From positions 2,181,001 to 2,245,000 of the forward strand of contig NZ_JABFHO010000001.1 in the NCBI RefSeq assembly GCF_013404085.1: 64,000 nt of DNA, written 5' to 3'. The translations under genes and the position numbers were made by a program. Below, in pieces: positions 19,887 to 29,622 of the stretch (position 1 is its first letter; every line of letters starts with the position of its first letter). This DNA is from Winogradskyella helgolandensis (GTDB lineage Bacteria > Bacteroidota > Bacteroidia > Flavobacteriales > Flavobacteriaceae). The notes beneath the pieces are model-generated. The model worked only from the letters and a program-made list of their open reading frames with translations. It ran no database searches and was not told the DNA's origin.

Positions 19887-20456
19887 TTACTTCTGTGTGT
19901 TTGTTTCTTTAATTTCAATTGGGACTTCAATTAAGGTGTTGTCCCAAGCCATGGTTAATTTTAAATGCCCTGTTTTATGGTCGAAAGCAATGGTGAAACG
20001 TTCTACGGTGACGTCTAATTCTTGGGCTGGGACTACCAATTCAAGTGCATCATAGTTTGGGTCCCACATGGGTTCCATTTTTTCGTTAACACCCCAATCA
20101 TATTGTTTAGAGTTAAACATGACTTTCCAATTGTCTTTCATTGGAACGGTCCAAATGGTATATTTTCCTTTTTTTAATACTATGCCATCAATTAATAATG
20201 CTTGATTAGTTTCAAAAGTTGTAGCTTCATTTGCACCTGTTCTCCATACTTTATCAAAAGGAACTAAAGCTCCAAAAATATCTCTATCACGTTTGGATGG
20301 TCTGTTGTATTCTACTTTAAGGGTTAAGTCGTTAAGTGAAATTTCAGCAGTATCTTTTGGACTTAAAGGTGGTGAAAAAATATCTTCAACAAATACAGAA
20401 TACAATAGCAAACCTAAAGCTAAAATGGATAAGATGATAAGGAGGCGTTTAAACAT
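19887..20456 (-). CDS. DUF2911 family protein
   Basis: 189 residues with an N-terminal membrane or signal segment (LLIILSILALGLLLYSVFV). Body matches DUF2911: LKVEYNRPSKRDRDIFGALVPFDKVWRTGANEATTFETN followed by LKKGKYTIWTVPMKDNWKVMFNSK and a closing beta strand. Periplasmic; function unknown. Confidence 0.85.
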   Translation of the reverse strand: MFKRLLIILSILALGLLLYSVFVEDIFSPPLSPKDTAEISLNDLTLKVEYNRPSKRDRDIFGALVPFDKVWRTGANEATTFETNQALLIDGIVLKKGKYTIWTVPMKDNWKVMFNSKQYDWGVNEKMEPMWDPNYDALELVVPAQELDVTVERFTIAFDHKTGHLKLTMAWDNTLIEVPIEIKETNTQK

Positions 20457-20607
20457 AATTGTTAATCTTAAAATAATATAGGTTGAAAATTAAAATGCAA
20501 ACTTATGCATTCAAGATTTAAAGATAATTGAAATCCATAACTTTATAGATGTCAAACGTTGAATTTTATGGAAATCTTATAAAATTGAAAATATTTTAAA
20601 GATTCTT

Positions 20608-20633
20608 GCAACACTTCAATTTTTATGTCGTCT
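20608..20633 (+). promoter_or_regulatory. ECF-type autoregulatory promoter candidate
   Basis: GCAACA (-35, AAC core) and CGTCT (-10) are separated by 15 nt, the classic ECF sigma promoter layout, directly upstream of the sigma/anti-sigma genes. It implies autoregulation. Confidence 0.5.
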
Positions 20634-20727
20634 TTAAGGTGTAACCAATCAAAAAACTAAAACCAAAATCAGCAACTTTCAAATTCATATTGTTGAAAAA
20701 TGCAGGCAGAATGATAGACAAGCGCAA

Positions 20728-21225
20728 ATGCAATTGTATAATCAGTATTGTAATGGCATGTTAATCGTAGCGCTTCGATTTGTAAAAGATACAATGGAAG
20801 CAGAAGATATTGTACAAGAAGCGTTTATTAAAGCGTTTTCAAAATTAGAACAATATAAAGCTGAAGTGAGTTTTGGAGCATGGCTAAAACGTATTGTTAT
20901 TAATAAATGTATCGATGTTTTAAAGTCGAAAAGACAGCGAATAGTTGAATTAGAAGACTATCATTTAAATGTTATTGAAGATAACAACGACAATGATTGG
21001 ACAGTTGACGAAGGTATTTCAGTAGATGACGTAAAAACAGCTATAGAAGCACTGCCAGAAAAATACAAGTATGTTGTGTTGTTGTATTTAATGGAAGGCT
21101 ACGATCATAAAGAGATTTCTGAAATTTTAAATATTACAGAGATTGCTTCTCGAACACAGCTATCGCGAGGAAAGCAAAAATTAAAAGATGCATTAAAACT
21201 GAAAAGAAATGGGACAAGATCTTAG
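20728..21225 (+). CDS. ECF-family RNA polymerase sigma factor
   Basis: 165 residues from ATG 20728. Sigma-70 region 2 is VKDTMEAEDIVQEAFIKAFSKL and region 4 is LPEKYKYVVLLYLMEGYDHKEISEILNITEIASRTQLSRGKQKLK. The coding frame is open upstream to 20638 and encodes a typical ECF N-terminus there (SNFQIHIVEKCRQNDRQAQMQLYNQYC), but no ATG, GTG or TTG lies in that part; the expected position holds ATC at 20668. So either a non-canonical start is used, the start has been lost, or a shortened protein is made. Followed with a 17-bp overlap by its anti-sigma partner. Confidence 0.88.
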   Translation: MQLYNQYCNGMLIVALRFVKDTMEAEDIVQEAFIKAFSKLEQYKAEVSFGAWLKRIVINKCIDVLKSKRQRIVELEDYHLNVIEDNNDNDWTVDEGISVDDVKTAIEALPEKYKYVVLLYLMEGYDHKEISEILNITEIASRTQLSRGKQKLKDALKLKRNGTRS

Positions 21226-21778
21226 AAATTTATGTAAACAAGACCCAAAGGATCAGCAAGCTAAAATGTCTGAAGGGCATGAAGCACGTTTTCTTGAAAA
21301 ATTAGAAAATGAGTTTCCTACAAAGAAAAAACAAACTAATAGATTCGGGTTTTTAAATATAGCAGCGAGTGTCATTGTATTGTTAGGGTTGAGTTATGGC
21401 GCATATCAATATTATCAGGTTCCAACAAAAACAGTTGAACCTATTAAAGTTGTAGAAGCTGAAATAAAAACCTTAGGAGATGTGTCTCCAGATTTAAAAA
21501 AGGTGGAAGATTACTATTTAGCAAGTATTAATCTGGAATTATCTAAAGTGCAACTCACTCCAGAAAATAAAGAATTATTTGATGGCTACGTCGGAAGACT
21601 GAAAGAGTTAAACGATGAATATAAGACCTTAACGATAGAGTTAAACAACAACGGACCCAATACGGCCACTTTAGATGCACTTATTAATAATTTAAAATTT
21701 AGATTGAATTTAGTAATGCGCCTGAAAGAAAAATTGTTAGAATTTAAAGACGACTCCGTTACACAAGAAATTTTATAA
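21209..21778 (+). CDS. Anti-sigma factor-like single-pass membrane protein
   Basis: 189 residues. A cytoplasmic N-terminus (about 1 to 48) is followed by one membrane helix (FLNIAASVIVLLGLSYGAY, about 49 to 68) and a periplasmic helical region (KVQLTPENKELFDGYVGRLKELNDEYKTL). Overlap of 17 bp with the ECF sigma gene and the topology indicate the cognate membrane anti-sigma factor, although no zinc-binding HxxxCxxC is visible. Confidence 0.75.
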   Translation: MGQDLRNLCKQDPKDQQAKMSEGHEARFLEKLENEFPTKKKQTNRFGFLNIAASVIVLLGLSYGAYQYYQVPTKTVEPIKVVEAEIKTLGDVSPDLKKVEDYYLASINLELSKVQLTPENKELFDGYVGRLKELNDEYKTLTIELNNNGPNTATLDALINNLKFRLNLVMRLKEKLLEFKDDSVTQEIL

Positions 21779-21788
21779 ATCAGAATCA

Positions 21789-21823
<35 letters not shown>

Positions 21824-21875
21824 AACGAACAGATTTTACTCGGCTTTACTGGGTACGTCTAAAAAATCAAAAATC

Positions 21876-23438
21876 ATGAACACCATTAGAATTTTAGTTA
21901 TGTGTCTAATAACCACGTTTTGTTATGCACAGAAAAAGATGAGTAAAACATCACAAGCCATCAAAGTGAATAAGGATGTGGTTGTAGAATTAAACACCAG
22001 TTATGTAGAAATAGAAATAGACACCTGGAATAAAGATGTCGTTGAAGTTGAAGCTTATATTGAAGGAGATAAATTATCTGACGAGGAATTAAAAAACGCT
22101 TTAAAAGCATGGCAACTTAAAGTTGAAGGTTCTAATAACAACGTCATTATTTCGTCTATTGGAGGTATGAGTTCGGGTTCATTTCCGGATTCTGATTATG
22201 CAGATGTCTTAAAAGAATTAGAATATCAATTAATCGAATTACCAGAAATGCCAGAAATGCCGGAAATGCCAATGATGCCGATAATGCCGGCTATAGCAGA
22301 AATGCCATTGATTCCTGAAATTCCCGAAATGCCAGTAATGCCAAAACTACCGGAGTTGCCAAAAGGCATTACAACCATAGAATTTGATTACGAAGCATAT
22401 CAAAAAGATGGAGAAACCTATTTAGCTGAATGGAGCAAAAAGTATGAAAAGCAAGGTGGTAAAGAATTTCAGAAAAAGATGGAAGACTGGGCACGTAAGT
22501 TTGGAGACTCAGGATATCAGGAGAAAATGGAAAAATGGGGAGAAGAGTACGGGAAGCGTTTTGAAGGTAAATGGGCAAGAGATATGGAAAAATGGGGAGA
22601 GAAGTTTGGTGAGACCTACGGTAAGGATATGGAAAAATGGGGAGAGGAATTTGGTGAAAAATTTGGTAAAGAATGGGGTGAGAAAATGGAAATTTGGGGA
22701 GAGCGTTTGGAGAAACAAATGGAACAACAGGCCGACGCTATGGAGAAAAGAGGTGAGTCTTTAGAGAAAAGACAGGAAGCGCTTGCCAAACGATACGAAC
22801 ATATGGCAGATAGAAGATCTTCTGTTTATGTAAAGCGATTAGAATTGGGAAATAATAGTAAAATAAAAAAGGTGATTAAAATTAAAATCCCTAAAAAAGC
22901 CCAACTAAAGACTAATATTAGGCATGGTGAATTAAAAATAACATCTGCAATACACAATATGAAAGGCGATATTTCGCATTCATTTTTAGTAGCAGAACAC
23001 ATTGATGGAAGCGAGACTTCCATCAATGTCTCTTATTCACCAGTCATAGTGAATATTTGGAATATGGGAACTTTAAATCTCAATTTTGTAGATAAAGCTC
23101 AGATTAAAACCGCTCAAAATTTAGTGCTCAATTCTAAATCCTCTAATGTAACGCTAGCGAATTTAAATGATACCGCTATTATTGACGGCAGTTTTGGGGA
23201 TTTAACGATTTCTAATTTAAGTGCCACCTTTAAGAATCTTAATTTGGTATTAGAAAATAGCGATGCGCTAATCAACTTGCCACAAGCTATAGATTACACA
23301 CTCTACTATAAAGGCAACCGTTCAAAGTATAATAACAAAACGACAGAACAAAAAACAATTCGTCATTATCCTGATGGTCAGAATTCTAATCGAAATATTG
23401 TGGTCAATGCCAAATTTAGTAACGTGATTATTAATTAA
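21876..23438 (+). CDS. Secreted repeat-rich protein downstream of the ECF operon
   Basis: 520 residues. Signal peptide (MNTIRILVMCLITTFCYAQ), then a beta-rich domain (about 20 to 115), a Met/Pro-rich stretch of MP repeats (about 125 to 165, EMPEMPEMPMMPIMP), a highly charged stretch with at least six W-G/A-E-x-F/Y-G units (KMEKWGEEYGKRFEGK, DMEKWGEKFGETYGK, KMEIWGERLEKQ; about 185 to 310) and a C-terminal beta-helix-like domain (about 325 to 520) resembling DUF4097 or head-GIN proteins. Placed directly after sigma and anti-sigma, it is a likely regulon member in envelope stress. I do not recognise the full architecture. Confidence 0.75.
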   Translation: MNTIRILVMCLITTFCYAQKKMSKTSQAIKVNKDVVVELNTSYVEIEIDTWNKDVVEVEAYIEGDKLSDEELKNALKAWQLKVEGSNNNVIISSIGGMSSGSFPDSDYADVLKELEYQLIELPEMPEMPEMPMMPIMPAIAEMPLIPEIPEMPVMPKLPELPKGITTIEFDYEAYQKDGETYLAEWSKKYEKQGGKEFQKKMEDWARKFGDSGYQEKMEKWGEEYGKRFEGKWARDMEKWGEKFGETYGKDMEKWGEEFGEKFGKEWGEKMEIWGERLEKQMEQQADAMEKRGESLEKRQEALAKRYEHMADRRSSVYVKRLELGNNSKIKKVIKIKIPKKAQLKTNIRHGELKITSAIHNMKGDISHSFLVAEHIDGSETSINVSYSPVIVNIWNMGTLNLNFVDKAQIKTAQNLVLNSKSSNVTLANLNDTAIIDGSFGDLTISNLSATFKNLNLVLENSDALINLPQAIDYTLYYKGNRSKYNNKTTEQKTIRHYPDGQNSNRNIVVNAKFSNVIIN

Positions 23439-23486
23439 TCTTAAATCCGTATTTTTATAGAGAACTAACGACTTTAAACATAAATT

Positions 23487-24986
23487 ATGAGATTCATAAC
23501 TCAATTTGCTATAGTGTGCTTTTTTACAGCATGCTTTTTTTGTTGTAAAACAGATTCTAACGCTAAAGTTAACTCAGAAGTCAATAACTATGATGCATTT
23601 ATTTCAAAATTAAAAGCGAAGGGCATTACTACAGGTAATATTCTCGTGTATAAAGATGGTGCTATTATATATCAAAGTTCTAACGGATTACGGTCTATAG
23701 ACCCAATAGATTCGTTGAATTTAAACTCACAGTTTAGACTGGCATCTGTAAGCAAGCAATTTACTGGTATGGCTATTATGAAATTAAAAGAAGCTGGTAA
23801 ATTGGAGTATGATCAAAAGGTAAATACTATATTAACCGACTTTCCTTATGATCATATTACCATTCGTCAATTATTGCATCATACTTCAGGACTTGCAGAT
23901 TACGAGCGTTTGATTGCTGAGAATTTTGTAAAGGAAGATTCGACTAAAAAGTACATTTTAGGTAATAATGAGATATTAACTGAGTTTTACCGTGTGAATC
24001 CGGAGTTAGATTTTCAACCTGGAGATAAATGGGAGTACAGTAATACAGGCTATTTGGTTTTAGCGTCGATTGTAGAAAAAATATCGGGTCAACACTTTAA
24101 AGCGTTTTTAAAAGAACAGATTACAGATCCCGTGGGCATGACAAATACAACCTTGTACAGCTATCAAATAGAAACCGATTCCGCAATGCCTAATCGTGTA
24201 TTTGGTTACCAATTGGCATTAAACCAGAACGATTTAGTGTCAAATGATTACCATATTGTAAACGATGTTAGAGGTGATGGAGGAATTTATTCAACCTTAG
24301 AAGATTTATACAAATGGAATATGGCCTTAGCTAACCAAACTATAATTTCAAAAGCCTATTTAGATGACGCTTGGACGCCAGGTATTTTAAATAATGGAGA
24401 TCTTACCAACTATGGTTTTGGTTGGTTTTTAGAGCAGGATCCATCCAAACCAAAAACAGTCTTTCACTCTGGAGGTTGGGTTGGTTTTGTAACGTTTTTA
24501 TATAATGAACTCGATACAAAAAGTGGTTTTATAATATTAACCAACAATACAACCAATGACTTTGGAACTATTATAAATGGGATTTCAAATATTAGAGCCG
24601 GACAACCATATGAGATGCCAAAAACAGTACTAGTTGCAGGAATGGCAAAACGTATTTTTTCAGAGGATTCAAACACCGCAATGCGCTACTACCATGCTCA
24701 TAAAATGGATACCCTTGATTATTCGGTGTCTGAAGGAGATTTAAATGTGTTAGGCTATCAATTATTAAACGAAGATGAACTAAATGCGGCATTGGCTATT
24801 TTTAAATTAAATATTGAAGAACATCCCACTTCGGCAAATCCATACGATAGTTATGGTGATGCCTTATTGATAAAAGGTGATTCTATAAATGCGTTGAAGA
24901 ATTTCAAAAAATGTTTTAAAATGGATAGTACTTTAACCTATGCAAAGGATAAATCTGAAAAATTAGAAGCCGCATTAAAACTATGA
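23487..24986 (+). CDS. Serine hydrolase, beta-lactamase class C fold
   Basis: 499 residues. N-terminal signal with cysteine-rich end (FFTACFFCCK), possibly a lipoprotein. Penicillin-binding fold: active-site SxxK at Ser87 to Lys90 (LASVSKQF), YSN motif (KWEYSNTGYLV) and HSGGW near the C-terminal side of the domain. The last 80 residues contain a TPR-like pair (ALAIFKLNIEEHPTSANPYDSYGDALLIKGDSINALKNFKKCFKMD). Likely an esterase or D-amino peptidase rather than a beta-lactamase. Overlaps the next gene by 4 bp (ATGA). Confidence 0.92.
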   Translation: MRFITQFAIVCFFTACFFCCKTDSNAKVNSEVNNYDAFISKLKAKGITTGNILVYKDGAIIYQSSNGLRSIDPIDSLNLNSQFRLASVSKQFTGMAIMKLKEAGKLEYDQKVNTILTDFPYDHITIRQLLHHTSGLADYERLIAENFVKEDSTKKYILGNNEILTEFYRVNPELDFQPGDKWEYSNTGYLVLASIVEKISGQHFKAFLKEQITDPVGMTNTTLYSYQIETDSAMPNRVFGYQLALNQNDLVSNDYHIVNDVRGDGGIYSTLEDLYKWNMALANQTIISKAYLDDAWTPGILNNGDLTNYGFGWFLEQDPSKPKTVFHSGGWVGFVTFLYNELDTKSGFIILTNNTTNDFGTIINGISNIRAGQPYEMPKTVLVAGMAKRIFSEDSNTAMRYYHAHKMDTLDYSVSEGDLNVLGYQLLNEDELNAALAIFKLNIEEHPTSANPYDSYGDALLIKGDSINALKNFKKCFKMDSTLTYAKDKSEKLEAALKL

Positions 24987-25672
24987 CTATATTAGATTTG
25001 CTAATCCAACTTGAAGCTCATCCTTTAGTGGATCCTTCAATACCAAAAGCATCCTATATGCCTTTAGATTTATCCGTTGATAATTCAGAATTAAGGGCTG
25101 TTAATGTTTCTAATTCTAAGGATTTAGAAAAATTCATCTGGAATCATATAAATACCAACAACGCCAAAATCGCTTATGGAGGTTACCTAGAAAAACGAGC
25201 GATTTACCAACGTAGTAATTATTTTAATCAAACAAATTCTGACACGGAACGTAACATTCATTTAGGATTGGATCTTTGGATAGAAGCTAATACACCCATT
25301 TTTGCACCATTATTAGGAACCATTCATAGTTTTAAAAACAATACCAATTATGGTGATTACGGACCAACTATTGTTTTGAAACATCACATTGAAGAATTTG
25401 AATTTTATACACTCTATGGTCATCTTAGTTTAGAATCTATTGAGGATTTAGAAGTTGGAGTAGAAGTGAACCAAGGCGAGCAAATAGCAACATTAGGAAC
25501 GGCAGAGATCAATGGTGATTATCCTCCACATTTACATTTTCAAATTATAAAGGATATACAAGATTATTCAGGTGATTATCCTGGAGTGAGTAGTTTGTTA
25601 GATTTAGAATTTTATAAAGAAAATTGTTTAAACCCTAATTTGTTAGTGGGTATAGGTGTAAGAAATTTTTGA
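24983..25672 (+). CDS. M23 family metallopeptidase
   Basis: 229 residues with LytM/M23 motifs: HLGLDLW (HxxxD zinc site), LYGHL and the HLHF motif near residue 185. It cleaves peptide cross-links of peptidoglycan or related peptides. No signal peptide, unusual for a wall enzyme; some flavobacterial members without one occur next to other hydrolases. Starts within the stop of the serine hydrolase gene, so the two form an operon. Confidence 0.88.
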   Translation: MTILDLLIQLEAHPLVDPSIPKASYMPLDLSVDNSELRAVNVSNSKDLEKFIWNHINTNNAKIAYGGYLEKRAIYQRSNYFNQTNSDTERNIHLGLDLWIEANTPIFAPLLGTIHSFKNNTNYGDYGPTIVLKHHIEEFEFYTLYGHLSLESIEDLEVGVEVNQGEQIATLGTAEINGDYPPHLHFQIIKDIQDYSGDYPGVSSLLDLEFYKENCLNPNLLVGIGVRNF

Positions 25673-25700
25673 TTATTATTGTATCAATAAAATTATTCCT

Positions 25701-28700
25701 ATGAAAAAGAGCTACGTGTTAATATTCTTATTCTTTGTTTCAACTATAATGAATGCGCAAATTGTTGATATTCCTGATGCTAATTTTAAGAACGCCTTAT
25801 TAAATACCAATTGCGCAGACCTAAACGGTGAGGGTTATTATAGTAGCGACGCTGATTTAAATGATGATGGTGAAATTCAGGTTTCTGAAGCAGAAGCTAT
25901 TTTAGGTCTTAATCTTAGTAACCAAAATATAAGCTCGTTAGAAGGTTTAGATTCCTTTGTAAATATTAAGAGCTTTAAATGTGCGAGTAATGATATAACT
26001 TCGATCGATTTAAGTTTTGTTACTGATATTGAACACGATTTAATAATCTCTGCAAATCAAAACCTGATAAGTGCTAACTTGGGAAATATTACCTCTATTG
26101 GTGGTGATTTTACTTGCTTCAATAATGCAGCTCTAAATAATCTAGATTTAGGAGCATTGGTCTCGGTAGGTGAGGATTTTTCATGTCAATCAAATGGTAG
26201 TTTGATTACTGTCAATTTACAGAATTTATATCAAGTTAATGCTAGTTTAAGTTTTAATAACAACGATGCTATAAACGGATATAATCTATCTAACTTATAT
26301 AATGTTGCAGGTCTTTTTCGTATTTCAGGTCATTACGATTTAACAAGTATCGATATAAATTCTTTAAACAACGTACGATCTTTGGAGATCACAGATAATG
26401 TCAATCTTTCCTCTCTTAATGTGCCAAATCTATTAACAACAAATAGTATAAATGTACATGGCAACAGTAATCTTACTTCAGTAAGTTTTGATAATTTAAC
26501 TACAGTTACATATGACCTACCTATTGCTGGTGCATGTATAATAATAGATAATCCAGTAATAGAGTCAATAAATTTTGAAAGCCTAGTCAATGTTGATGGC
26601 TCTTTAACGATTGATGGTTCTGATAACCTAAACACGTTAGAATTTTCTAATTTAGTAAATGCAGGCAATTTAACAATGGAGTTCATAGAAATACCAAATT
26701 TAAATTTAAGCAGCTTACAAACTGTAGGTTATGATTTGGATATATATGCTATTACTAATACATTAAATTCTATTGATTTAGGTAGTTTAAATAGTGTGAT
26801 TTATGATATTAATATTACAGCTAATAATCTTTCAGTTGTTAATCTTAATAATTTACAAAGTGTAGATGATCTTAGAGTTTATGGTAGTTTTAATGAGATA
26901 AGTTTTCCTAGTTTAATAGACGATGTCTATAAAATTGATTTGTCTGATAATATAAACTTAACAAATTTAGATTTTAGCAATATAACGTCATTGCACACTT
27001 TAGACTTATCTAATAATGATATTATTAATTTAGATATAAGTAATTTAGAGTCTGCACAAAATATCGATGTACAAAATAATACTCTTACAGAACTTAATTT
27101 AGAAAGTTTAACTAACGCTTCTTCTATAAATTTAGGCTATAATAATTTGGTTGATTTGGATATTAGTAGTTTAGAAAGTGTTAGCTATCTAACGTTAACA
27201 AATAATGCTTTTACTTTTTTAGACTTAAGCACTGCTGAAATTACAACAGCTCTTCAATTGTATGGTAATACCAACCTAACAACTTTGTTTGTTAAAAATG
27301 GAAGTGAAACTAATAACATTACATTTAATAATTGCCCAAATTTGGCATATATCTGTGCAGATGATTTTGAAATAGACCAAATTCAAAATTATGATGATAC
27401 TATAAATATGTCAGGTGTTAATATTAATACCTATTGCAGCTTTGTGCCGGGAGGTGATTATTTTACTTTAGAAGGTGAAAATAAGTTCGATTCTAATAAT
27501 GACGGCTGTGCTAGTGGCAATATAATTTATCCAGAACTAAATTTTAATATTTCCGATGGTACAAATGATGGTTCCTTTATTTCTAATATTTCGGGAGATT
27601 ACTCAATAGCTTTACAACAGGGATCCTATACTATAACTCCATTACTTGAAAATGCAGAGTACTTTAATGTCTCTCCATCCACTGTAGTTCTTGATTTTCC
27701 ATCACAAGTATCACCATTTACTCAAGACTTTTGTATTACACCAAATGGTGATTTTAATGATTTAGAAATTGTTGTTTATCCAATAACTCAGGCCATACCT
27801 GGTTTTAATGCTCAATATGGAATTGTTTATACAAACCGAGGAACAACAACATTATCGGGAACAGTTGACTTTGTTTATAATGGTAATCTTAATGAATCTA
27901 CCTTCGTAAGCGCGTTTCCAGCACAAGATAATCTTTCAGATGGTGTAATAACATGGAACTATTCTAATTTACAACCCTTTGAAACTAGAGAAATTGATAT
28001 CGTATTAGAGTTAAATACACCAACCAATCCGAGTTTTCCACTAAATGATGGAGATATTTTAAGTTATTTTGCTCAGATTTTTCTTGAAGTAGGTGATGAG
28101 ATACTACCGAATAGTAATTCATCTTTAAAACAAGTGGTGGTAAATTCTTATGATCCTAATGACAAAACATGCTTAGAAGGAGAAACAATTTTTCCTGAAA
28201 TGATTGGTGAATATGTGCAATACATGATTCGTTTTGAAAACTTGGGTACTGCCAATGCAATAAATGTTGTGGTTAAAGATATTATAGATGAAACTAAATT
28301 TGATATTAGTACACTTATTCCGTTACATGCAAGTCATAATTATGTTACAAAAATTACGAATATTAATACCGTAGAATTTATTTTTGAAAACATTAACTTA
28401 CCTTTTGATGATGCAAACAACGATGGTTATATTTTATTCAAAATTAAAACAAAGCCAACTTTAATTGTAGGTGATACATTTAGCAATTCTGCTGAAATTT
28501 ATTTTGATTTCAATTTTCCTATCATTACCAATACTGCTGAAACAATTGTAGTGGAAGCACTTTCTGTAAACGATTTTCAATCTAACTTTCCGATTAAATT
28601 ATATCCAAATCCTGCAGAAAACACACTTCATATTTCATCACCGATAGCGGTGAAATCAGTTTATATTTATGATATTAATGGTAGGGTTTTACAGAGTATT

Positions 28701-28820
28701 AAATATGATGATAACATATTGGAAAAAACAATTGATATCAAAGAATTATCAAAAGGCGTTTATTTTGTTAAATTGATTTCTAGTGAGATGGAATCGATTA
28801 ATAAAATTTTTAAAGACTAG
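25701..28820 (+). CDS. Secreted leucine-rich-repeat protein with T9SS sorting domain
   Basis: 1039 residues: signal peptide (ends MNAQ), a calcium-type loop region (DLNDDGEIQVSEAEA), a long array of LRR-like units (about 70 to 560; units such as LDLSNNDIINLDISNLESAQNIDV), a linker with a DUF11/DUF7619-like domain (about 680 to 940, DPNDKTCLEGETIFPEMIGEYVQYMIRFENLGTANAINVVVKDIID) and a C-terminal type IX sorting domain (KLYPNPAENTLHIS...SKGVYFVKLIS). A surface adhesin or binding protein is likely. Ends convergently, overlapping the next minus-strand gene by 4 bp. Confidence 0.9.
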   Translation: MKKSYVLIFLFFVSTIMNAQIVDIPDANFKNALLNTNCADLNGEGYYSSDADLNDDGEIQVSEAEAILGLNLSNQNISSLEGLDSFVNIKSFKCASNDITSIDLSFVTDIEHDLIISANQNLISANLGNITSIGGDFTCFNNAALNNLDLGALVSVGEDFSCQSNGSLITVNLQNLYQVNASLSFNNNDAINGYNLSNLYNVAGLFRISGHYDLTSIDINSLNNVRSLEITDNVNLSSLNVPNLLTTNSINVHGNSNLTSVSFDNLTTVTYDLPIAGACIIIDNPVIESINFESLVNVDGSLTIDGSDNLNTLEFSNLVNAGNLTMEFIEIPNLNLSSLQTVGYDLDIYAITNTLNSIDLGSLNSVIYDINITANNLSVVNLNNLQSVDDLRVYGSFNEISFPSLIDDVYKIDLSDNINLTNLDFSNITSLHTLDLSNNDIINLDISNLESAQNIDVQNNTLTELNLESLTNASSINLGYNNLVDLDISSLESVSYLTLTNNAFTFLDLSTAEITTALQLYGNTNLTTLFVKNGSETNNITFNNCPNLAYICADDFEIDQIQNYDDTINMSGVNINTYCSFVPGGDYFTLEGENKFDSNNDGCASGNIIYPELNFNISDGTNDGSFISNISGDYSIALQQGSYTITPLLENAEYFNVSPSTVVLDFPSQVSPFTQDFCITPNGDFNDLEIVVYPITQAIPGFNAQYGIVYTNRGTTTLSGTVDFVYNGNLNESTFVSAFPAQDNLSDGVITWNYSNLQPFETREIDIVLELNTPTNPSFPLNDGDILSYFAQIFLEVGDEILPNSNSSLKQVVVNSYDPNDKTCLEGETIFPEMIGEYVQYMIRFENLGTANAINVVVKDIIDETKFDISTLIPLHASHNYVTKITNINTVEFIFENINLPFDDANNDGYILFKIKTKPTLIVGDTFSNSAEIYFDFNFPIITNTAETIVVEALSVNDFQSNFPIKLYPNPAENTLHISSPIAVKSVYIYDINGRVLQSIKYDDNILEKTIDIKELSKGVYFVKLISSEMESINKIFKD

Positions 28821-29044
28821 TCTTGAATGGCTTTCTTTTTCTTTTCAGAAGTTTTATAAATCCATTCTACAATAAAGCACAACCCAATAATACCAAGAGA
28901 GACCAACACTCCTGTAAGATTCGATTGGTATTGTTGATTAATTAAAACCACTAAGGCGATCAGGCAAAGGACACAGCCACTTATCGGAATGATTTTATTA
29001 CTACCTGTGGCTTTGGTGCACTTAATACCTACCCAATTGACCAT
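28817..29044 (-). CDS. Small membrane protein, start uncertain
   Basis: 75 residues from ATG 29044, with membrane segments at about 22 to 36 and 45 to 63 and a lysine-rich tail. The frame stays open upstream to 29119 and reads like protein with a further membrane segment (FESISTAGSVGFILIFG), but has no ATG, GTG or TTG there. Either a rare start is used or the 5' end has been lost. Family not recognised. Confidence 0.55.
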   Translation of the reverse strand: MVNWVGIKCTKATGSNKIIPISGCVLCLIALVVLINQQYQSNLTGVLVSLGIIGLCFIVEWIYKTSEKKKKAIQD

Positions 29045-29154
29045 TCCAAAGATGAGAATAAAACCAACGCTTCCTGCCGTTGAAATACTTTCAAAGTCTA
29101 GAATGTTGACTACAACTAATTAAATATGCGTATAATTCTGAGCGTACGCGTCTA

Positions 29155-29565
29155 TTAAAAATTCTTGTTTACCTGTCTTTTGGTCAGGATATGTCCCAAA
29201 ATGAAACCTACTATAGCAAATACACCATCTGAAAGTGTAAACCACAGTTCTTTTGGTAGCATCACGATATTAAAGAATGTAGCCGCAAGCATTAGTGCTC
29301 CTACGATGTAACTTGGTACGATACTGGTTTTAGATATTTTGGCCGCTACAAACATTCCAAAACACACTCCAACGAAATGGGCGATGACGACACATATTTT
29401 CATGCCCACAGGAATCTTATCCATGTTGTTGCTTAGCCAATCCATATTTAATGGGTCTGCGCCATCTGGTAAAGGAAATAGGTTATGACCGATTAGGTTT
29501 TCGATGAGGTAAACACTTAGTGATGCTGCGATAAAGCCAATAATGGTCGCTAATACATGTCTCAT
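29155..29565 (-). CDS. Four-helix membrane protein of unknown function
   Basis: 136 residues with hydrophobic segments at about 4 to 20, 52 to 74, 82 to 105 and 108 to 128. The first helix carries ENLIGHNLFPLP, a pattern shared with small uncharacterised Bacteroidota membrane proteins. Function unknown. Confidence 0.7.
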   Translation of the reverse strand: MRHVLATIIGFIAASLSVYLIENLIGHNLFPLPDGADPLNMDWLSNNMDKIPVGMKICVVIAHFVGVCFGMFVAAKISKTSIVPSYIVGALMLAATFFNIVMLPKELWFTLSDGVFAIVGFILGHILTKRQVNKNF

Positions 29566-29622
29566 TATTCCAATTGATTAGTGGTTATTATAGATGCTAT
29601 GCGTAATTAAAGGTATGAATTA

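Noticed and set aside
22444..22764. 106-codon overlapping frame in the WGE-repeat gene
   Set aside because: It is a second reading of the repetitive charged region and mirrors the repeats; no start signal and no independent conservation visible.
23487..24986. Antibiotic-resistance beta-lactamase
   Set aside because: Only the general class C/PBP fold is visible. The surroundings and the TPR-like tail fit an esterase or peptidase, and nothing shows resistance.
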